From NCBI RefSeq assembly GCF_003634105.1, contig NZ_RBIQ01000007.1, positions 992,001-1,056,000 on the forward strand: a stretch of DNA of 64,000 nucleotides. Direction: 5' to 3'. The first letter of the stretch is position 1. Each line of letters starts with the position of its first letter. Position numbers and translations under genes: made by a program. Source of the stretch: Maribacter vaceletii (GTDB lineage Bacteria > Bacteroidota > Bacteroidia > Flavobacteriales > Flavobacteriaceae). Positions 44,601 to 53,289 of this stretch are shown here, piece after piece. The notes under the pieces were generated by a model, which made no database searches, was not told where the DNA came from, and saw only the letters and a list, made by a program, of their open reading frames with translations.

Positions 44601-47600
44601 AGGAAATTATTACCCTAGCGTATCTATAAGCTTAACAGCAACTAGTGCTACACCAGCTTTAAGTTCTCATAATATTTCGGTAACATATGATGAATATGCT
44701 TATGCAGATAACCCTGTACAAAAAACCGAAAGTGATGTTAAAGATTTTAATTATACAATACCTAACTATTGGATTTCTTCAGATAATGTAGTAGAAATTG
44801 GAAATTCAGAAATTGAAGGTTTTACGATAGATATTTGTAAACAAGATGCAGGCGAAATAAATAACAATTGGCTACGTATAGATACAGGAACAGATTATAC
44901 TGTTACAAATGCTTTTTTAGTTAATGGTGCAACAGAAACTCCTTTAACTTTTACAGAAGAAAATGATGTTACTTATATACAGTTTGGAAATATGCAAGCT
45001 GGTAATTGGATTTGTAGAAAAATTAGATTTGAAGGAACATACACTTCTAGTACACCAATAGATTTAGAAATATCACATAATTACGACTGTGTAGCTTACC
45101 CCGCAAACTTTAGTGGTATTCCATTCTTCCATGAAGAAACTTTTACACTAGAACCAGCACCAGCTGCTATACAATTACAAATATTAAATGAGCCAACAAC
45201 AACAGTAGATACCTGTACAGACTATGATATTGTGTTAGAAGTAAGAAATGCTGGGGAAGCAGATTTAATTTCTCCAATCATGAATTTTGATGTTCCCGGA
45301 GATATATCAGCTATATTAATTAATGATATTACTATAGAATATCCTAGAGGTTCTGGTAATATAGAAAGTATAACCCCAACAATTACAGGAAATAATGTAT
45401 CTGTAAATCTATTAGATCACAGCTTAATTGCAGCAAATAACGGACTCGTAGGTTCTCTAAATTCTGTAAATATAAATGAGCAAATTGCAATAATTAGTTT
45501 AGACTTAAGTCCACAATGTAATTATGTTTCTAACACTGGAACAGCATATACCGTAACAGGAAATAATCCTTATGGTACACCTGCAACAGGAAGCGGAAGT
45601 AGAACAGCTGCAAACCCAATAATTATTACTGGTGCAGAACCTCCTTATAGTACAGATAATTCTTTATCTATAACAAACGCTGCTCGTTTAGAAGGTTGTA
45701 CACCAGAAACAGTAAATATTACCACTTCAATTATAGATGGCACTACTGGCACTACTGATTTTGTTAGAGTAATTCTTCCAGATGGCGTACAGTATGTACC
45801 TTCATCTTTTGTAGCAACAAGTGCTTTACAAGTAACTTATATTACTACAAATACGGTTGGTAATCATCAAGAAGTAGAACTACAACTTCCGCAAGGAGCA
45901 ACAGCTTCAGATAATTTGTCATATAATTTTGATATTACAAACCAGACTACTAGTTGTACCACATCAGCAAATATAGATTTAACAACCTATGTTACTACGG
46001 ACGCTTTAAGTTGTGGAGGAGTAGCCTGTGGTACCACAGAAATCTTTACAGGAGATAGTACAATTCCACTAGAAACATTTAAATCGGAAATTGCTTTATC
46101 TGCAATTACGCCACAAGGAACTTACACAAGTAGTGGATCAGATTATACTTATTCTATAGATTTTAGTATCGATAATATTGGAGCATATACAGTTGCCTCT
46201 GGAGCAAATTATTCTGTTTTTTGTACAGATGCTTCTAATAATAAATCTGGTGCAGCAATATATACAGGGAGTTTAGATTCTGAAATTCTTAGTGGAAATA
46301 CTATCAATGAAACCGATTCTTTCACAACTACTTCTTTTTGTGGAGCAGGAACTAATTTATTAATAGAATTAGAACCAGCTGTTGGAAATTGTTTTTGTAA
46401 TGCAGTTTCGTTTTTAATTTCAACTTCTAATGATTCGGCAGATTTATCTCTTAACAAATCTGTTTCTGAAACTAATCCGAATATTGGAGATTCTATAACT
46501 TTTACCATAGACCTTACTAATAACGGCCCCAATAATGCTACTAATGTTAGTATTGCAGATATGGTTCCGGTTGGGTATACTGTAAATGCTATTTCAATTT
46601 CTAATAGTGGTTCAATTACTGGAAATACTATTACTTGGAATTTAGCAACTGTAACTAACGGTACAACTGCTTTAACTTATGAGGTTTCTGTAAATGCACC
46701 TACGGGAGCAGGAGACGAATATAAAAATATTGCACAAGTAACTGCAAGTGATCAACTAGATCCAAATTCTACACCTAATAATGATGATGGTGACCAATCG
46801 GAAGATGATGAAGATAGTGTGGATAATGTTAGTATTGCAACGGTAGATTTAAGTTTGGATAAACAATTAGCTTCTGGCTCTAGTATAAACCCAAACATAG
46901 GAGAACAAGTAATTTTTGAAATTACTGCAACAAATTCTGGAACAGATACGGCAACAGGAATAGTTATAGAAGATTACATACCAATTGGTTTAACCGTGGA
47001 CCCTGCTTCAATTTCTAATGGAGGTACTTATGCTGGCAATACAATTACTTGGGTAATAAGCACTTTAAGCCCTGGAAACATTGTTTTAAATTATACTGTA
47101 ACAGTAAATGCACCTACTGGAGCTGTAGATGAATATAAAAATGTAGTACAGGTTACAAGAACTAATGAATTAGATGTAGATTCTACTCCAGATAATTATG
47201 ATGCCAACAGTCCTAATGAAGATGATGAAAGTGAATATACGTTAACAAATGCAATTACAGATATTGCAATAAACAAAACTGCATCTGTAACAACTGCAGC
47301 AATTGGTGACCAAATAATATTTACCATAAGCGCTACAAACTTAGGAAATATACAGGCTACAAATATTGAAGTAGAAGAAATTATACCAAATGGTTTTGAA
47401 TTTGTTTCTCAAAACACTTCGCATGGAACTTATGATTATACTATTGGTAGTTGGGCTATCCCTTCTTTAAATAGTAATGAAACTGCAGAATTAAATATCA
47501 CTGTAGAAGTAGTAGAAGGGTCAAATTATACGAATGTAGCAAGAATGTCTTTTGTAGATCAAATGGATTTAAATACAGATAATGATGAATCTGAAGTTAC

Positions 47601-47907
47601 CATTACTATTGAAGAAGAATGTTTAGTTATTTATAATGAATTTTCTCCAAACAATGATGGTAGTAACGAGTTCTTTTTTATTGAATGTATAGAAAATTAT
47701 CCAAATAATTTTCTACAAATATTTAATCGTTGGGGAACTTTAGTTTATGAAACAAAAGGATACAACAATAATTGGGATGGTACCTCTGAGGGTAGAGCTA
47801 CTGCAAACGCAGAACAAAAACTACCAATTGGTACATATTACTATATCCTTCTTTTAAATGAAAACCAAAAAGAACCAAAAACAGGATGGTTATACATTAC
47901 ACGTTAA
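41698..47907 (+). CDS. Giant T9SS-secreted adhesin with DUF11 repeats and type B sorting domain
   Basis: 2069 residues from ATG 41698; the signal peptide ends at about residue 36 (FILFSVNTGFSQ). Residues 40-1575 are beta-rich, Thr/Asn/Asp-rich and Cys-containing, with no catalytic motif seen. Three DUF11 (conserved repeat) domains follow at about 1580-1710, 1717-1850 and 1854-1970, each with an [DI]-x-[AS]-[IL]-x-K start. The C-terminal 95 residues (NEFSPNNDGSNEFFFIECIE, IFNRWGTLVYET, LPIGTYYYILLL) form the CHU_C-type T9SS type B sorting domain. It is probably carried out by the T9SS and kept on the surface, with PorP/SprF encoded 3 bp downstream as its partner, much as SprB and SprF are. A role in gliding or adhesion is inferred. 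Confidence 0.9.
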   Translation: MHIKSFLDLNKPISSKTNLLLLFVFILFSVNTGFSQINNGNFRVDLSSTTMGPCGGSNNGTSTVGITAKMANLNTFKINFDLPDGVTYQTGTALIVNQTGSSNFTLSEFDITDLNNPIFQIERPSNANWQVSDFVEFTFNKTAACEAVQYSYNGGLFKDAHTITYLQGTSARSHNDTDVTVNAYSFLSAYLAVEDITTENALVGQTTNRPITITNSGNGSIQSFVHDVEVSPGLQSNYQLSFNGTILTPSISGNMYTYQIDLNSAPFSGQVGDGDALFENENIVLNERLVLTNCANNQVTRHSPKWGCTSGTYCQIGAPIPGFIGVDQEWSDINLITVNEPRPRWDAPVTYTYRLENDASADNAYDVNFNIGFTWDSRYSSIGFNPMYGDDNGTNRQLSNFRFSGGANFSPQRWPSTTTSGTGLGSYLFGADFFTSDPDGAGGLEDLDGDGFFDDMLPGASTEINVDLTMLQLNPACDAYNADYSESLSLNIDTWTVNKCNNSNKTLREELERHYVRRDALFNWEFPEDYDLDAEDGSVFNLNFVGSFVASNQSPTCNGIEMFSNDPSTIYRAVLDIPNGITLDSSADSRYTQVGNQIIFTETQLEDFEYNSYALRIPINFALNIDCSTYAGPEELALNYTTSYESSCYNKDLHCGSFRVTTHCPNSCTGPTTTDFEANRTTSGWTDETMSTKVVLDPNVHATKYYMAKDKMTVTANAIMQSSTQDNLYFEMRYVTDNGQNMADIIGFTDGTITINDVSSGTPQTFPITNTPVITTQGTNDNFFTLDLTSYQSLISGTYQYGEGLEADEISLELNFEFKEGFPEEARLYEFHSFQGRYYSLDSFSNEVGCGTYNDRAFFFENNIQLNADLSDSVNGCDEKWLYVGLSQASGVADKFPDEFRPPLLWDNTTIQIPDGMQFNNLVSSWGYPNVMPENQDPASWNNGLNYSVSGNIVTITPGPRFTHLDQGGNYYPSVSISLTATSATPALSSHNISVTYDEYAYADNPVQKTESDVKDFNYTIPNYWISSDNVVEIGNSEIEGFTIDICKQDAGEINNNWLRIDTGTDYTVTNAFLVNGATETPLTFTEENDVTYIQFGNMQAGNWICRKIRFEGTYTSSTPIDLEISHNYDCVAYPANFSGIPFFHEETFTLEPAPAAIQLQILNEPTTTVDTCTDYDIVLEVRNAGEADLISPIMNFDVPGDISAILINDITIEYPRGSGNIESITPTITGNNVSVNLLDHSLIAANNGLVGSLNSVNINEQIAIISLDLSPQCNYVSNTGTAYTVTGNNPYGTPATGSGSRTAANPIIITGAEPPYSTDNSLSITNAARLEGCTPETVNITTSIIDGTTGTTDFVRVILPDGVQYVPSSFVATSALQVTYITTNTVGNHQEVELQLPQGATASDNLSYNFDITNQTTSCTTSANIDLTTYVTTDALSCGGVACGTTEIFTGDSTIPLETFKSEIALSAITPQGTYTSSGSDYTYSIDFSIDNIGAYTVASGANYSVFCTDASNNKSGAAIYTGSLDSEILSGNTINETDSFTTTSFCGAGTNLLIELEPAVGNCFCNAVSFLISTSNDSADLSLNKSVSETNPNIGDSITFTIDLTNNGPNNATNVSIADMVPVGYTVNAISISNSGSITGNTITWNLATVTNGTTALTYEVSVNAPTGAGDEYKNIAQVTASDQLDPNSTPNNDDGDQSEDDEDSVDNVSIATVDLSLDKQLASGSSINPNIGEQVIFEITATNSGTDTATGIVIEDYIPIGLTVDPASISNGGTYAGNTITWVISTLSPGNIVLNYTVTVNAPTGAVDEYKNVVQVTRTNELDVDSTPDNYDANSPNEDDESEYTLTNAITDIAINKTASVTTAAIGDQIIFTISATNLGNIQATNIEVEEIIPNGFEFVSQNTSHGTYDYTIGSWAIPSLNSNETAELNITVEVVEGSNYTNVARMSFVDQMDLNTDNDESEVTITIEEECLVIYNEFSPNNDGSNEFFFIECIENYPNNFLQIFNRWGTLVYETKGYNNNWDGTSEGRATANAEQKLPIGTYYYILLLNENQKEPKTGWLYITR

Positions 47908-47910
47908 AAA

Positions 47911-48843
47911 ATGAATACTAAAAAAAGATATATAATAAAATTAGGTTCTATTGCACTCTTATTTTTTGGTGTCTCAAATATTTTTGGGCAACAAGAACCG
48001 CAATACACCCAATATAACTATAATACCATGACGGTAAATCCTGGTTATACTGGTTCTAGAGGGCATTTTGCTGCAATTTCATTATTTAGAACACAATGGG
48101 TTGGCCTAGAAGGCTCTCCAAAAACTATTTCTTTAGGAATAGACTCTCCTTTTGAAAAATTTGATGGTGTTGGTTTATCTATAGTACAAGATCAAATTGG
48201 CCCCTCTAGTGAAACTTTTATAGATGTAAATTATGCACATAATATTATTTTAAATAGAAGAGGTCACAAATTAGCACTTGGTGTAAAAGCAGGAGGTCGT
48301 TTTTTAAGTGTAGACTGGTCTAAAGGAACATATAGAGACCCAGATGTTCTTTTCAATGAAAATATTAATAGTGAATTTTTACCAACAGTTGGCGCAGGTC
48401 TTTTCTACTATACAGACAATGCTTATTTAGGTATATCTACACCCAATATATTATACAATAAACGCTATGACGTTTTAGAAGAATCTGTTGGTAAAGACCG
48501 TATGCACTTATATTTTATAGGTGGTTATGTATTTAATTTAAACCCCTTATTAAAATTTAAACCATCCACTTTTGTTAAATATGTAGAGGGGGCACCCCTT
48601 ATTGCAGACGTTTCTCTAAATTTCTTGTTATACGAAAGACTAAATTTAGGCGTTAACTATAGATGGGATGATTCTGTCGGAGCTCTTTTTGGCTTCCAAA
48701 TTAACCCACAATTTAACATAGGTTATGCTTATGATTACAATACAAATGAACTAAATACATATAACTCGGGAACACACGAGATTTTTATACGATACCAACT
48801 AATATCTAAATTAACCAAAATTAAATCCCCAAGGTTTTTCTAA
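47911..48843 (+). CDS. PorP/SprF-family T9SS outer membrane protein
   Basis: 310 residues with a signal peptide (to about residue 26) and the family opening QQEPQYTQYNYNTMTVNPGYTGSRG. The rest reads as a 14-strand type beta barrel with aromatic-rich strands and ends in a basic tail. PorP/SprF proteins work with the T9SS to place or anchor type B cargo. It is 3 bp after the adhesin gene and 11 bp before the OmpA-family gene, so the three form one cassette. Confidence 0.92.
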   Translation: MNTKKRYIIKLGSIALLFFGVSNIFGQQEPQYTQYNYNTMTVNPGYTGSRGHFAAISLFRTQWVGLEGSPKTISLGIDSPFEKFDGVGLSIVQDQIGPSSETFIDVNYAHNIILNRRGHKLALGVKAGGRFLSVDWSKGTYRDPDVLFNENINSEFLPTVGAGLFYYTDNAYLGISTPNILYNKRYDVLEESVGKDRMHLYFIGGYVFNLNPLLKFKPSTFVKYVEGAPLIADVSLNFLLYERLNLGVNYRWDDSVGALFGFQINPQFNIGYAYDYNTNELNTYNSGTHEIFIRYQLISKLTKIKSPRFF

Positions 48844-48854
48844 TTACCCAAATC

Positions 48855-51293
48855 ATGAAAAAACTACTTACAGCTTTAATACTCTTTTTATCTTTAAGCA
48901 TAGGTGCACAAGAGAAAGAAAATTCTGCCATGTTACAACCTGGCACAAATCTTAGTTCTATACTAGAGGAAAATGACGTTTCCTTTGCCCAAGCAGCAGA
49001 AACAAATACTATTGCTCATAGAACTTTTACAAACCTTACTGATATTTATAATGGTTACTATATAATTGCTGGTGTTTTTAGTAAAAGTCAAGAAAAAGCT
49101 GCAAAAAAATACAAGAAAAAAGGGTATAACTCTGGTTACATTGCAAATCCAGAAAATGGATTAAACTACTTATATATTGATTATCAGAGTGATTGGAAAG
49201 AATCTATATCTAAAGTAACTTCAAAGTTTAATGGAAAATATAAAGATGAAGTTTGGATAATGGAAGTTGAGAATAGCAAACCAGCTATGGAAAATCCAAC
49301 TAAAGAAGATTTTATTACAAATAATTCTTCAGAAGAAAGTATTGCCGAAAATTTAACCTCTAAAAGCATAGACGGTACACCTAATAAAAGTAAACTTATT
49401 CAAAGAGCAGATTACTATTTTAATAAAATGTGGTACGCAGAAGCAGCAGATTTATATGAAATGGCTCTTAAAAAGAACGAAAAAAATTACTCCTACGATG
49501 TTTTACAAAAAGCAGGAGATTCACATTACTTTAATACCGATATGGAAAAAGCATACCATTGGTATAACATACTTTATGAAAAGTATGAAAAAGAAATGTC
49601 TGCCGATAATATTTTTAAATATGCACACTCTCTTAAAGGAACAGGAAAATATGCTAGATCTAAACGTTTAATGCGTTTATATAATAGAAAACTAAAGAAA
49701 GAAGACCTTGCTGCAATAAATAACCCATCGGAAGCTACACCTAATGAAATTGTTTTAGATAATATTTTAGGTACAAGTAAAAAGTTTGAAGTAAAAAACC
49801 TTTCTGTAAATTCTGAATATTCAGAATTTTCTCCAATGTTTCATGATGATAATAGAGTTGTTTATGCTTCTGCAAAAGACTCCTCTTTTTTTAATACCAG
49901 ACGGTATAAATGGAACAATCAACCATATTTAGATTTGTATGTTGCCAAAATAAATGAAGAATCTCAAGAACTTAAAGATGCTATTAAATTCTCTAAAAAG
50001 GTAAATACAAAATATCATGAAGCAGCTGTAACTTTTGCTCCCGATAATAGAACCATGTATTTTACACGAAATAATTATGGTAAAAAATTAAAGAGAGATA
50101 AAAAAGGAGTAAATCACCTTAAAATTTATCAGTCTAAAAAAATAGATGGAGAATGGACAGAGGCTACAGAATTACCTTTTAATAGTGATAATTACTCCAC
50201 AGGACACCCAGCTTTAAGTCCAGATGGTAAAGAATTATATTTTGTTTCTGACATGCCAGGAAGTATCGGAGAAACGGATATTTTTATGGTAGATGTTCGT
50301 GAAGATGGTAGTTTTTCTGAACCTAGAAATTTAGGCCCAGAAATTAATACAGAAAGAAGAGAAATGTTTCCTTTTATTAATGATAAAAAACTATATTTTT
50401 CTTCGGACGGGCATACAGGTCTTGGTGGTTTAGATGTTTATGAAGTGTCTTTTGAAGAAGAGGAAGGCTTTTTAGATGTAGTTAACTTAGGACAACCAAT
50501 TAATAGTAACAAAGACGATTTCTCTTATATTATAGATGAAGAGACTCAAAAAGGCTATTTTGCTTCTAACAGAGAAGGTGGTAGAGGTGATGATGATATT
50601 TATGCCTTTAAAAACTTAGTTTTAGAAGAAATTCCTGCTAATACAAATGCTATCGATGGTGTTGTAACAGAGCTAATTACAGGCGATGTTATGCCAAAGG
50701 CGTTAGTAGAATTATTAGATGAAAACAATATTAAATTAAAAGAAGTACTAACGGGTGATGATGGTAGCTTTATTTTCGAAGACTTAGAGGCTACAACCAA
50801 ATATGTAATTAAAACCACTAAGGGAACTTATTTTGACGATTTACAAGAGGTTACAACAAAAGAGAATGACACAATTAGTGTAGATGTTTCTTTACGTAAG
50901 CTAAAAGAAATGATTGCTGTAGAAGATGGAATTAAGAAGTTGAAAACAGAAATGATTCACTTTGACTTTGACAAATCTTACATACGAGAAGATGCTGCTG
51001 TAGAACTAGACAAACTTGTCGAAGTAATGACAGAATACCCTAATATGGTTATTAAAATTGAATCTCATACAGATTCTAGAGGTAAAAGGGCTTATAACAA
51101 ATACCTATCGGACAAAAGGGCTAAATCTTCTAGAGACTATATAATCTCTAAAGGTATTGCTGCTGAACGTATAGAAAGTGCTATAGGTTATGGTGAAGAA
51201 AGGTTAATTAATGAATGTGATGGTACAGTTAGGTGTACAGAGCAAAAACATTATCTAAACCGTAGGTCCGAATTTATAATTGTAAAAATGTAA
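48855..51293 (+). CDS. OmpA-family protein with SPOR-like, PD40 and carboxypeptidase-regulatory-like domains
   Basis: 812 residues. After a signal peptide (to about 18) comes a SPOR-like segment (about 65-135, GYYIIAGVFSKSQEKAAKKY), a TPR-like stretch (about 178-290), WD40-like PD40 blades (about 310-590, with LSPDGKELYFVSDMPG and DKKLYFSSDGHTGLGG), a Cna_B/CarboxypepD_reg-like domain (about 600-690) and a C-terminal OmpA domain (about 700-812: HFDFDKSYI, ESHTDSRGKRAYNKYLSDKRA). It would bind peptidoglycan and link the outer-membrane complex to the wall, as PorE-like proteins do in T9SS loci. Confidence 0.92.
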   Translation: MKKLLTALILFLSLSIGAQEKENSAMLQPGTNLSSILEENDVSFAQAAETNTIAHRTFTNLTDIYNGYYIIAGVFSKSQEKAAKKYKKKGYNSGYIANPENGLNYLYIDYQSDWKESISKVTSKFNGKYKDEVWIMEVENSKPAMENPTKEDFITNNSSEESIAENLTSKSIDGTPNKSKLIQRADYYFNKMWYAEAADLYEMALKKNEKNYSYDVLQKAGDSHYFNTDMEKAYHWYNILYEKYEKEMSADNIFKYAHSLKGTGKYARSKRLMRLYNRKLKKEDLAAINNPSEATPNEIVLDNILGTSKKFEVKNLSVNSEYSEFSPMFHDDNRVVYASAKDSSFFNTRRYKWNNQPYLDLYVAKINEESQELKDAIKFSKKVNTKYHEAAVTFAPDNRTMYFTRNNYGKKLKRDKKGVNHLKIYQSKKIDGEWTEATELPFNSDNYSTGHPALSPDGKELYFVSDMPGSIGETDIFMVDVREDGSFSEPRNLGPEINTERREMFPFINDKKLYFSSDGHTGLGGLDVYEVSFEEEEGFLDVVNLGQPINSNKDDFSYIIDEETQKGYFASNREGGRGDDDIYAFKNLVLEEIPANTNAIDGVVTELITGDVMPKALVELLDENNIKLKEVLTGDDGSFIFEDLEATTKYVIKTTKGTYFDDLQEVTTKENDTISVDVSLRKLKEMIAVEDGIKKLKTEMIHFDFDKSYIREDAAVELDKLVEVMTEYPNMVIKIESHTDSRGKRAYNKYLSDKRAKSSRDYIISKGIAAERIESAIGYGEERLINECDGTVRCTEQKHYLNRRSEFIIVKM

Positions 51294-51307
51294 CTAATTT
51301 TTAACAT

Positions 51308-51348
51308 AATAAAAGCCCATAGATATACTATATCTATGGGCTTTTATT
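51308..51348 (+). terminator. Intrinsic terminator of the T9SS cassette
   Basis: Arms ATAAAAGCCCATAGATA and TATCTATGGGCTTTTAT pair perfectly (18 bp with the flanking A-T) around TACTA and are followed by T residues. It lies 15 bases after the OmpA-family stop. Confidence 0.85.
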
Positions 51349-51391
51349 TTATAAATATTCTAATGTTATATCTATAAATTACTACAAACTA

Positions 51392-51426
51392 ATTTTCACA
51401 ACAAAAGTGAGTATTTTCACAACAAA
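51392..51426 (+). repeat. Direct repeat ATTTTCACAACAAA x2, 21-bp period
   Basis: Copies at 51392-51405 and 51413-51426 are identical over 14 bases, with starts 21 bp apart (two helical turns). The inner 12-mer also occurs at 41599-41610 before the adhesin operon. Tandem sites two turns apart are the pattern of LytTR-type response regulators, but the regulator here is unknown. Confidence 0.5.
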
Positions 51427-51506
51427 CACAAGGCTAATACATACCTTATAAGCTCATTTATAGTTATATATACATAATATTCCCAAATAACCTAAAATCC
51501 AAACCA

Positions 51507-51677
51507 ATGAAAAATATCCTACTTATCAAAGAAATTTATCTCGAAGCATTTAAAAGCTTAGGGAGTAAAATTGTAAAATCCTATTTTAAAATATTCACTT
51601 GGTTTTGCTTTGCCAGTTTTCTTGTAGTGCTCTATGCTCTTATTTTTAGAATTGTTACTGGTTTCCCATTTCAATAA
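51507..51677 (+). CDS. Small membrane protein, 56 residues (paralogue A)
   Basis: ATG 51507 to TAA 51677. The chain opens MKNILLIKEIYLEAFK, a basic amphipathic stretch, and continues with KSYFKIFTWFCFASF and one membrane helix (about 31-49, VVLYALIFR) before a short TGFPFQ tail. It aligns without gaps to the ORF at 51991-52161 with 31 of 56 identical positions, which makes a coding function very likely. It has its own terminator (51702-51732) and a repeat-containing upstream region. It may belong to a small flavobacterial DUF (possibly DUF6747), which I cannot confirm. Confidence 0.75.
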   Translation: MKNILLIKEIYLEAFKSLGSKIVKSYFKIFTWFCFASFLVVLYALIFRIVTGFPFQ

Positions 51678-51701
51678 AAATATTTCAACCAACCAATTTT
51701 A

Positions 51702-51732
51702 AGAAAAAGTGTCTTTTTAAGACGCTTTTTCT
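51702..51732 (+). terminator. Intrinsic terminator after small ORF A
   Basis: Arms AGAAAAAGTGTCTT and AAGACGCTTTTTCT (one T-G wobble), TTT loop, followed by TTTTTT. Confidence 0.85.
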
Positions 51733-51990
51733 TTTTTATGACTAATTCTGAAATTTAATTTTATAATTACTAAAGACAAATCTTACAAAGAAATATGAAA
51801 AAATAATAGTTGCTTGTTTTTTGTAAGCAAATGCTTAAAGCTCCCTTAGTAAGTTATCCCAAAAAACTACTGTTTGTCTATGCGCCTGCAAATAAACTCC
51901 TTACATCCTTTTAATTCAGCTTTTTAGCCAAAGGTTTTTCCCTCATTCAAAACAAGTCGGAACTTTGTAGCGAACCAAATATTGTTTACT
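51733..51990. other. Leader region between small paralogues
   Basis: 258 bp with no ORF. It contains a small hairpin (TTGCTT/AAGCAA near 51810-51830) and, just before the next ATG, an AT-rich stretch with ACTTTGTAG that may be a degenerate -7 box. Since the first paralogue is terminated, the promoter of the second must be here. Confidence 0.4.
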
Positions 51991-52161
51991 ATGGAGAAAT
52001 TATTACTATTAAAAGAAATTTATTTTGAAGCTTTCAAAAATTGGGGAAGCCAGTTTTTAAAAAGATATTTTAAAGTGCTCTCTTGGGCATGTGTGTTTTT
52101 AATTGCTGTTGCCCTTTACGCATTAATATTTAGAATGTCTACTGGATTTGCCTTTGTATGA
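51991..52161 (+). CDS. Small membrane protein, 56 residues (paralogue B)
   Basis: ATG 51991 to TGA 52161. Opens MEKLLLLKEIYFEAFKNWGS, then KRYFKVLSWACVF, a membrane helix ending LYALIFR, and a TGFAFV tail. Conserved with paralogue A at LL-x-KEIY-x-EAFK, GS, YFK, W-x-C, LYALIFR and TGF. The conservation falls on both the amphipathic N-terminus and the helix end, so both matter. It has a separate leader and terminator. Function unknown; localisation predicted in the inner membrane. Confidence 0.75.
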   Translation: MEKLLLLKEIYFEAFKNWGSQFLKRYFKVLSWACVFLIAVALYALIFRMSTGFAFV

Positions 52162-52185
52162 AAAGTAAATCAAAGTTTTAAAATC

Positions 52186-52219
52186 AAAAAGCTCATTAGC
52201 AATTGCTAATGAGCTTTTT
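52186..52219 (+). terminator. Intrinsic terminator after small ORF B
   Basis: Arms AAAAAGCTCATTAGC and GCTAATGAGCTTTTT around AATT, followed by a T. Confidence 0.85.
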
Positions 52220-52271
52220 TGTTTCAAACAAGGAAATACACTGTTTGTATTAAAACAGTGTATTAAAAGGC

Positions 52272-53279
52272 CTATTTTTCGCCTTCCTTCACGTTAATCT
52301 TAAGTGTTTTCAGGATTGCTTCTAACTGAAACATGTAATCTCTCTTTTCTGTTGCTGGTGCAAACGTAAATCCTTCTATTACTAATTTTCTATTATTTTT
52401 AGTATCATCAATAATATAAGTTATAAAAGGCCCTGCCATAGGATAGTTTTTTATATCCCAAATACCACGCACCTCAATAGCCTTCATTCCGTTTATTTCT
52501 GCAGGGAAAATATTTGGAGAAAAGGCTGGCTCTGTACGCATGTGCGTTATTTTGCCTTCTACATCTGGCCCTGGAATATATTTCTCGCCTATAGAATCTC
52601 TCATATGCACTATATCCCTTACTAAGGTAGAATCTGTTTTAAAACTATTTGCAGGTACTGTATAGGCTATTACATTAACGGTTCCTTTAGGTATTTGGTG
52701 GTCTATCCACACAAAATTATCTACTTCTCTACCAACTTTATAAATAGAGGGTATGTTTAGACTAATATTAAACTGATTTTCTAAAGCTTTTTCTTTGTTT
52801 AACGAACGTAAAAATCTTTTTTGAGCCTCATCAATTTCTTGCTTCTTAAATGCCGCAATTATTTCGGTAGCTTTTTTGTCTATATTGGCAATAATTTCTT
52901 GGTTATTGTGTCCTTTTATAACACCAATTTTCTGAGGTCTAGCATACATATCCCTTTTTATATGTGCTATATTTAAAGTGTCTTTTTGAACATACAATAC
53001 TGCTCTTGTGTTTCTTAGAGCGCCAGAAAATACACTTGCAGGAACATTAGTAATATTAAATAAAGGCTCATCCCAAGTAAGCCCAACAACGGGTGCCGCA
53101 AAATGTTCTCTAATTTTATCTCCTACGTCTCCTTTCCATAAGTCGTTTTCTATAACGACCGTAAGGTTATTTATTGCTCCAATAGATTCTGGTAAATAAC
53201 TTTTCTTATTGGTTTCTTTACAGCCAAAAAGCACTGCTACAAAAAGCAGTACAGAAAACATCCTTAATTTCTTATTCAT
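52272..53279 (-). CDS. DUF4837 lipoprotein
   Basis: 335 residues with a lipoprotein signal (VLLFVAVLFGC, Cys20) and the family pattern ESIGAINNLTVVIENDLWKGDVGDKIREHF. The rest matches DUF4837, found throughout Bacteroidota, with no known activity. It includes an IPKGTVNVIAYTVPANSF block and an ends-in GFTFAPATEKRDYMFQLEAILKTL block. It is 10 bp downstream of the lytic transglycosylase gene on the same strand, so it is probably made with it; an envelope role is inferred. Confidence 0.87.
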   Translation of the reverse strand: MNKKLRMFSVLLFVAVLFGCKETNKKSYLPESIGAINNLTVVIENDLWKGDVGDKIREHFAAPVVGLTWDEPLFNITNVPASVFSGALRNTRAVLYVQKDTLNIAHIKRDMYARPQKIGVIKGHNNQEIIANIDKKATEIIAAFKKQEIDEAQKRFLRSLNKEKALENQFNISLNIPSIYKVGREVDNFVWIDHQIPKGTVNVIAYTVPANSFKTDSTLVRDIVHMRDSIGEKYIPGPDVEGKITHMRTEPAFSPNIFPAEINGMKAIEVRGIWDIKNYPMAGPFITYIIDDTKNNRKLVIEGFTFAPATEKRDYMFQLEAILKTLKINVKEGEK

Positions 53280-53289
53280 GGTATATTAT

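Noticed and set aside
46209-46532. 107-residue ORF on the minus strand inside the adhesin gene
   Set aside because: Antisense shadow of the coding sequence with no recognisable protein features.
49456-49671. Overlapping 71-residue frame inside the OmpA-family gene
   Set aside because: Out-of-frame shadow in Lys-rich coding DNA; no start signal.
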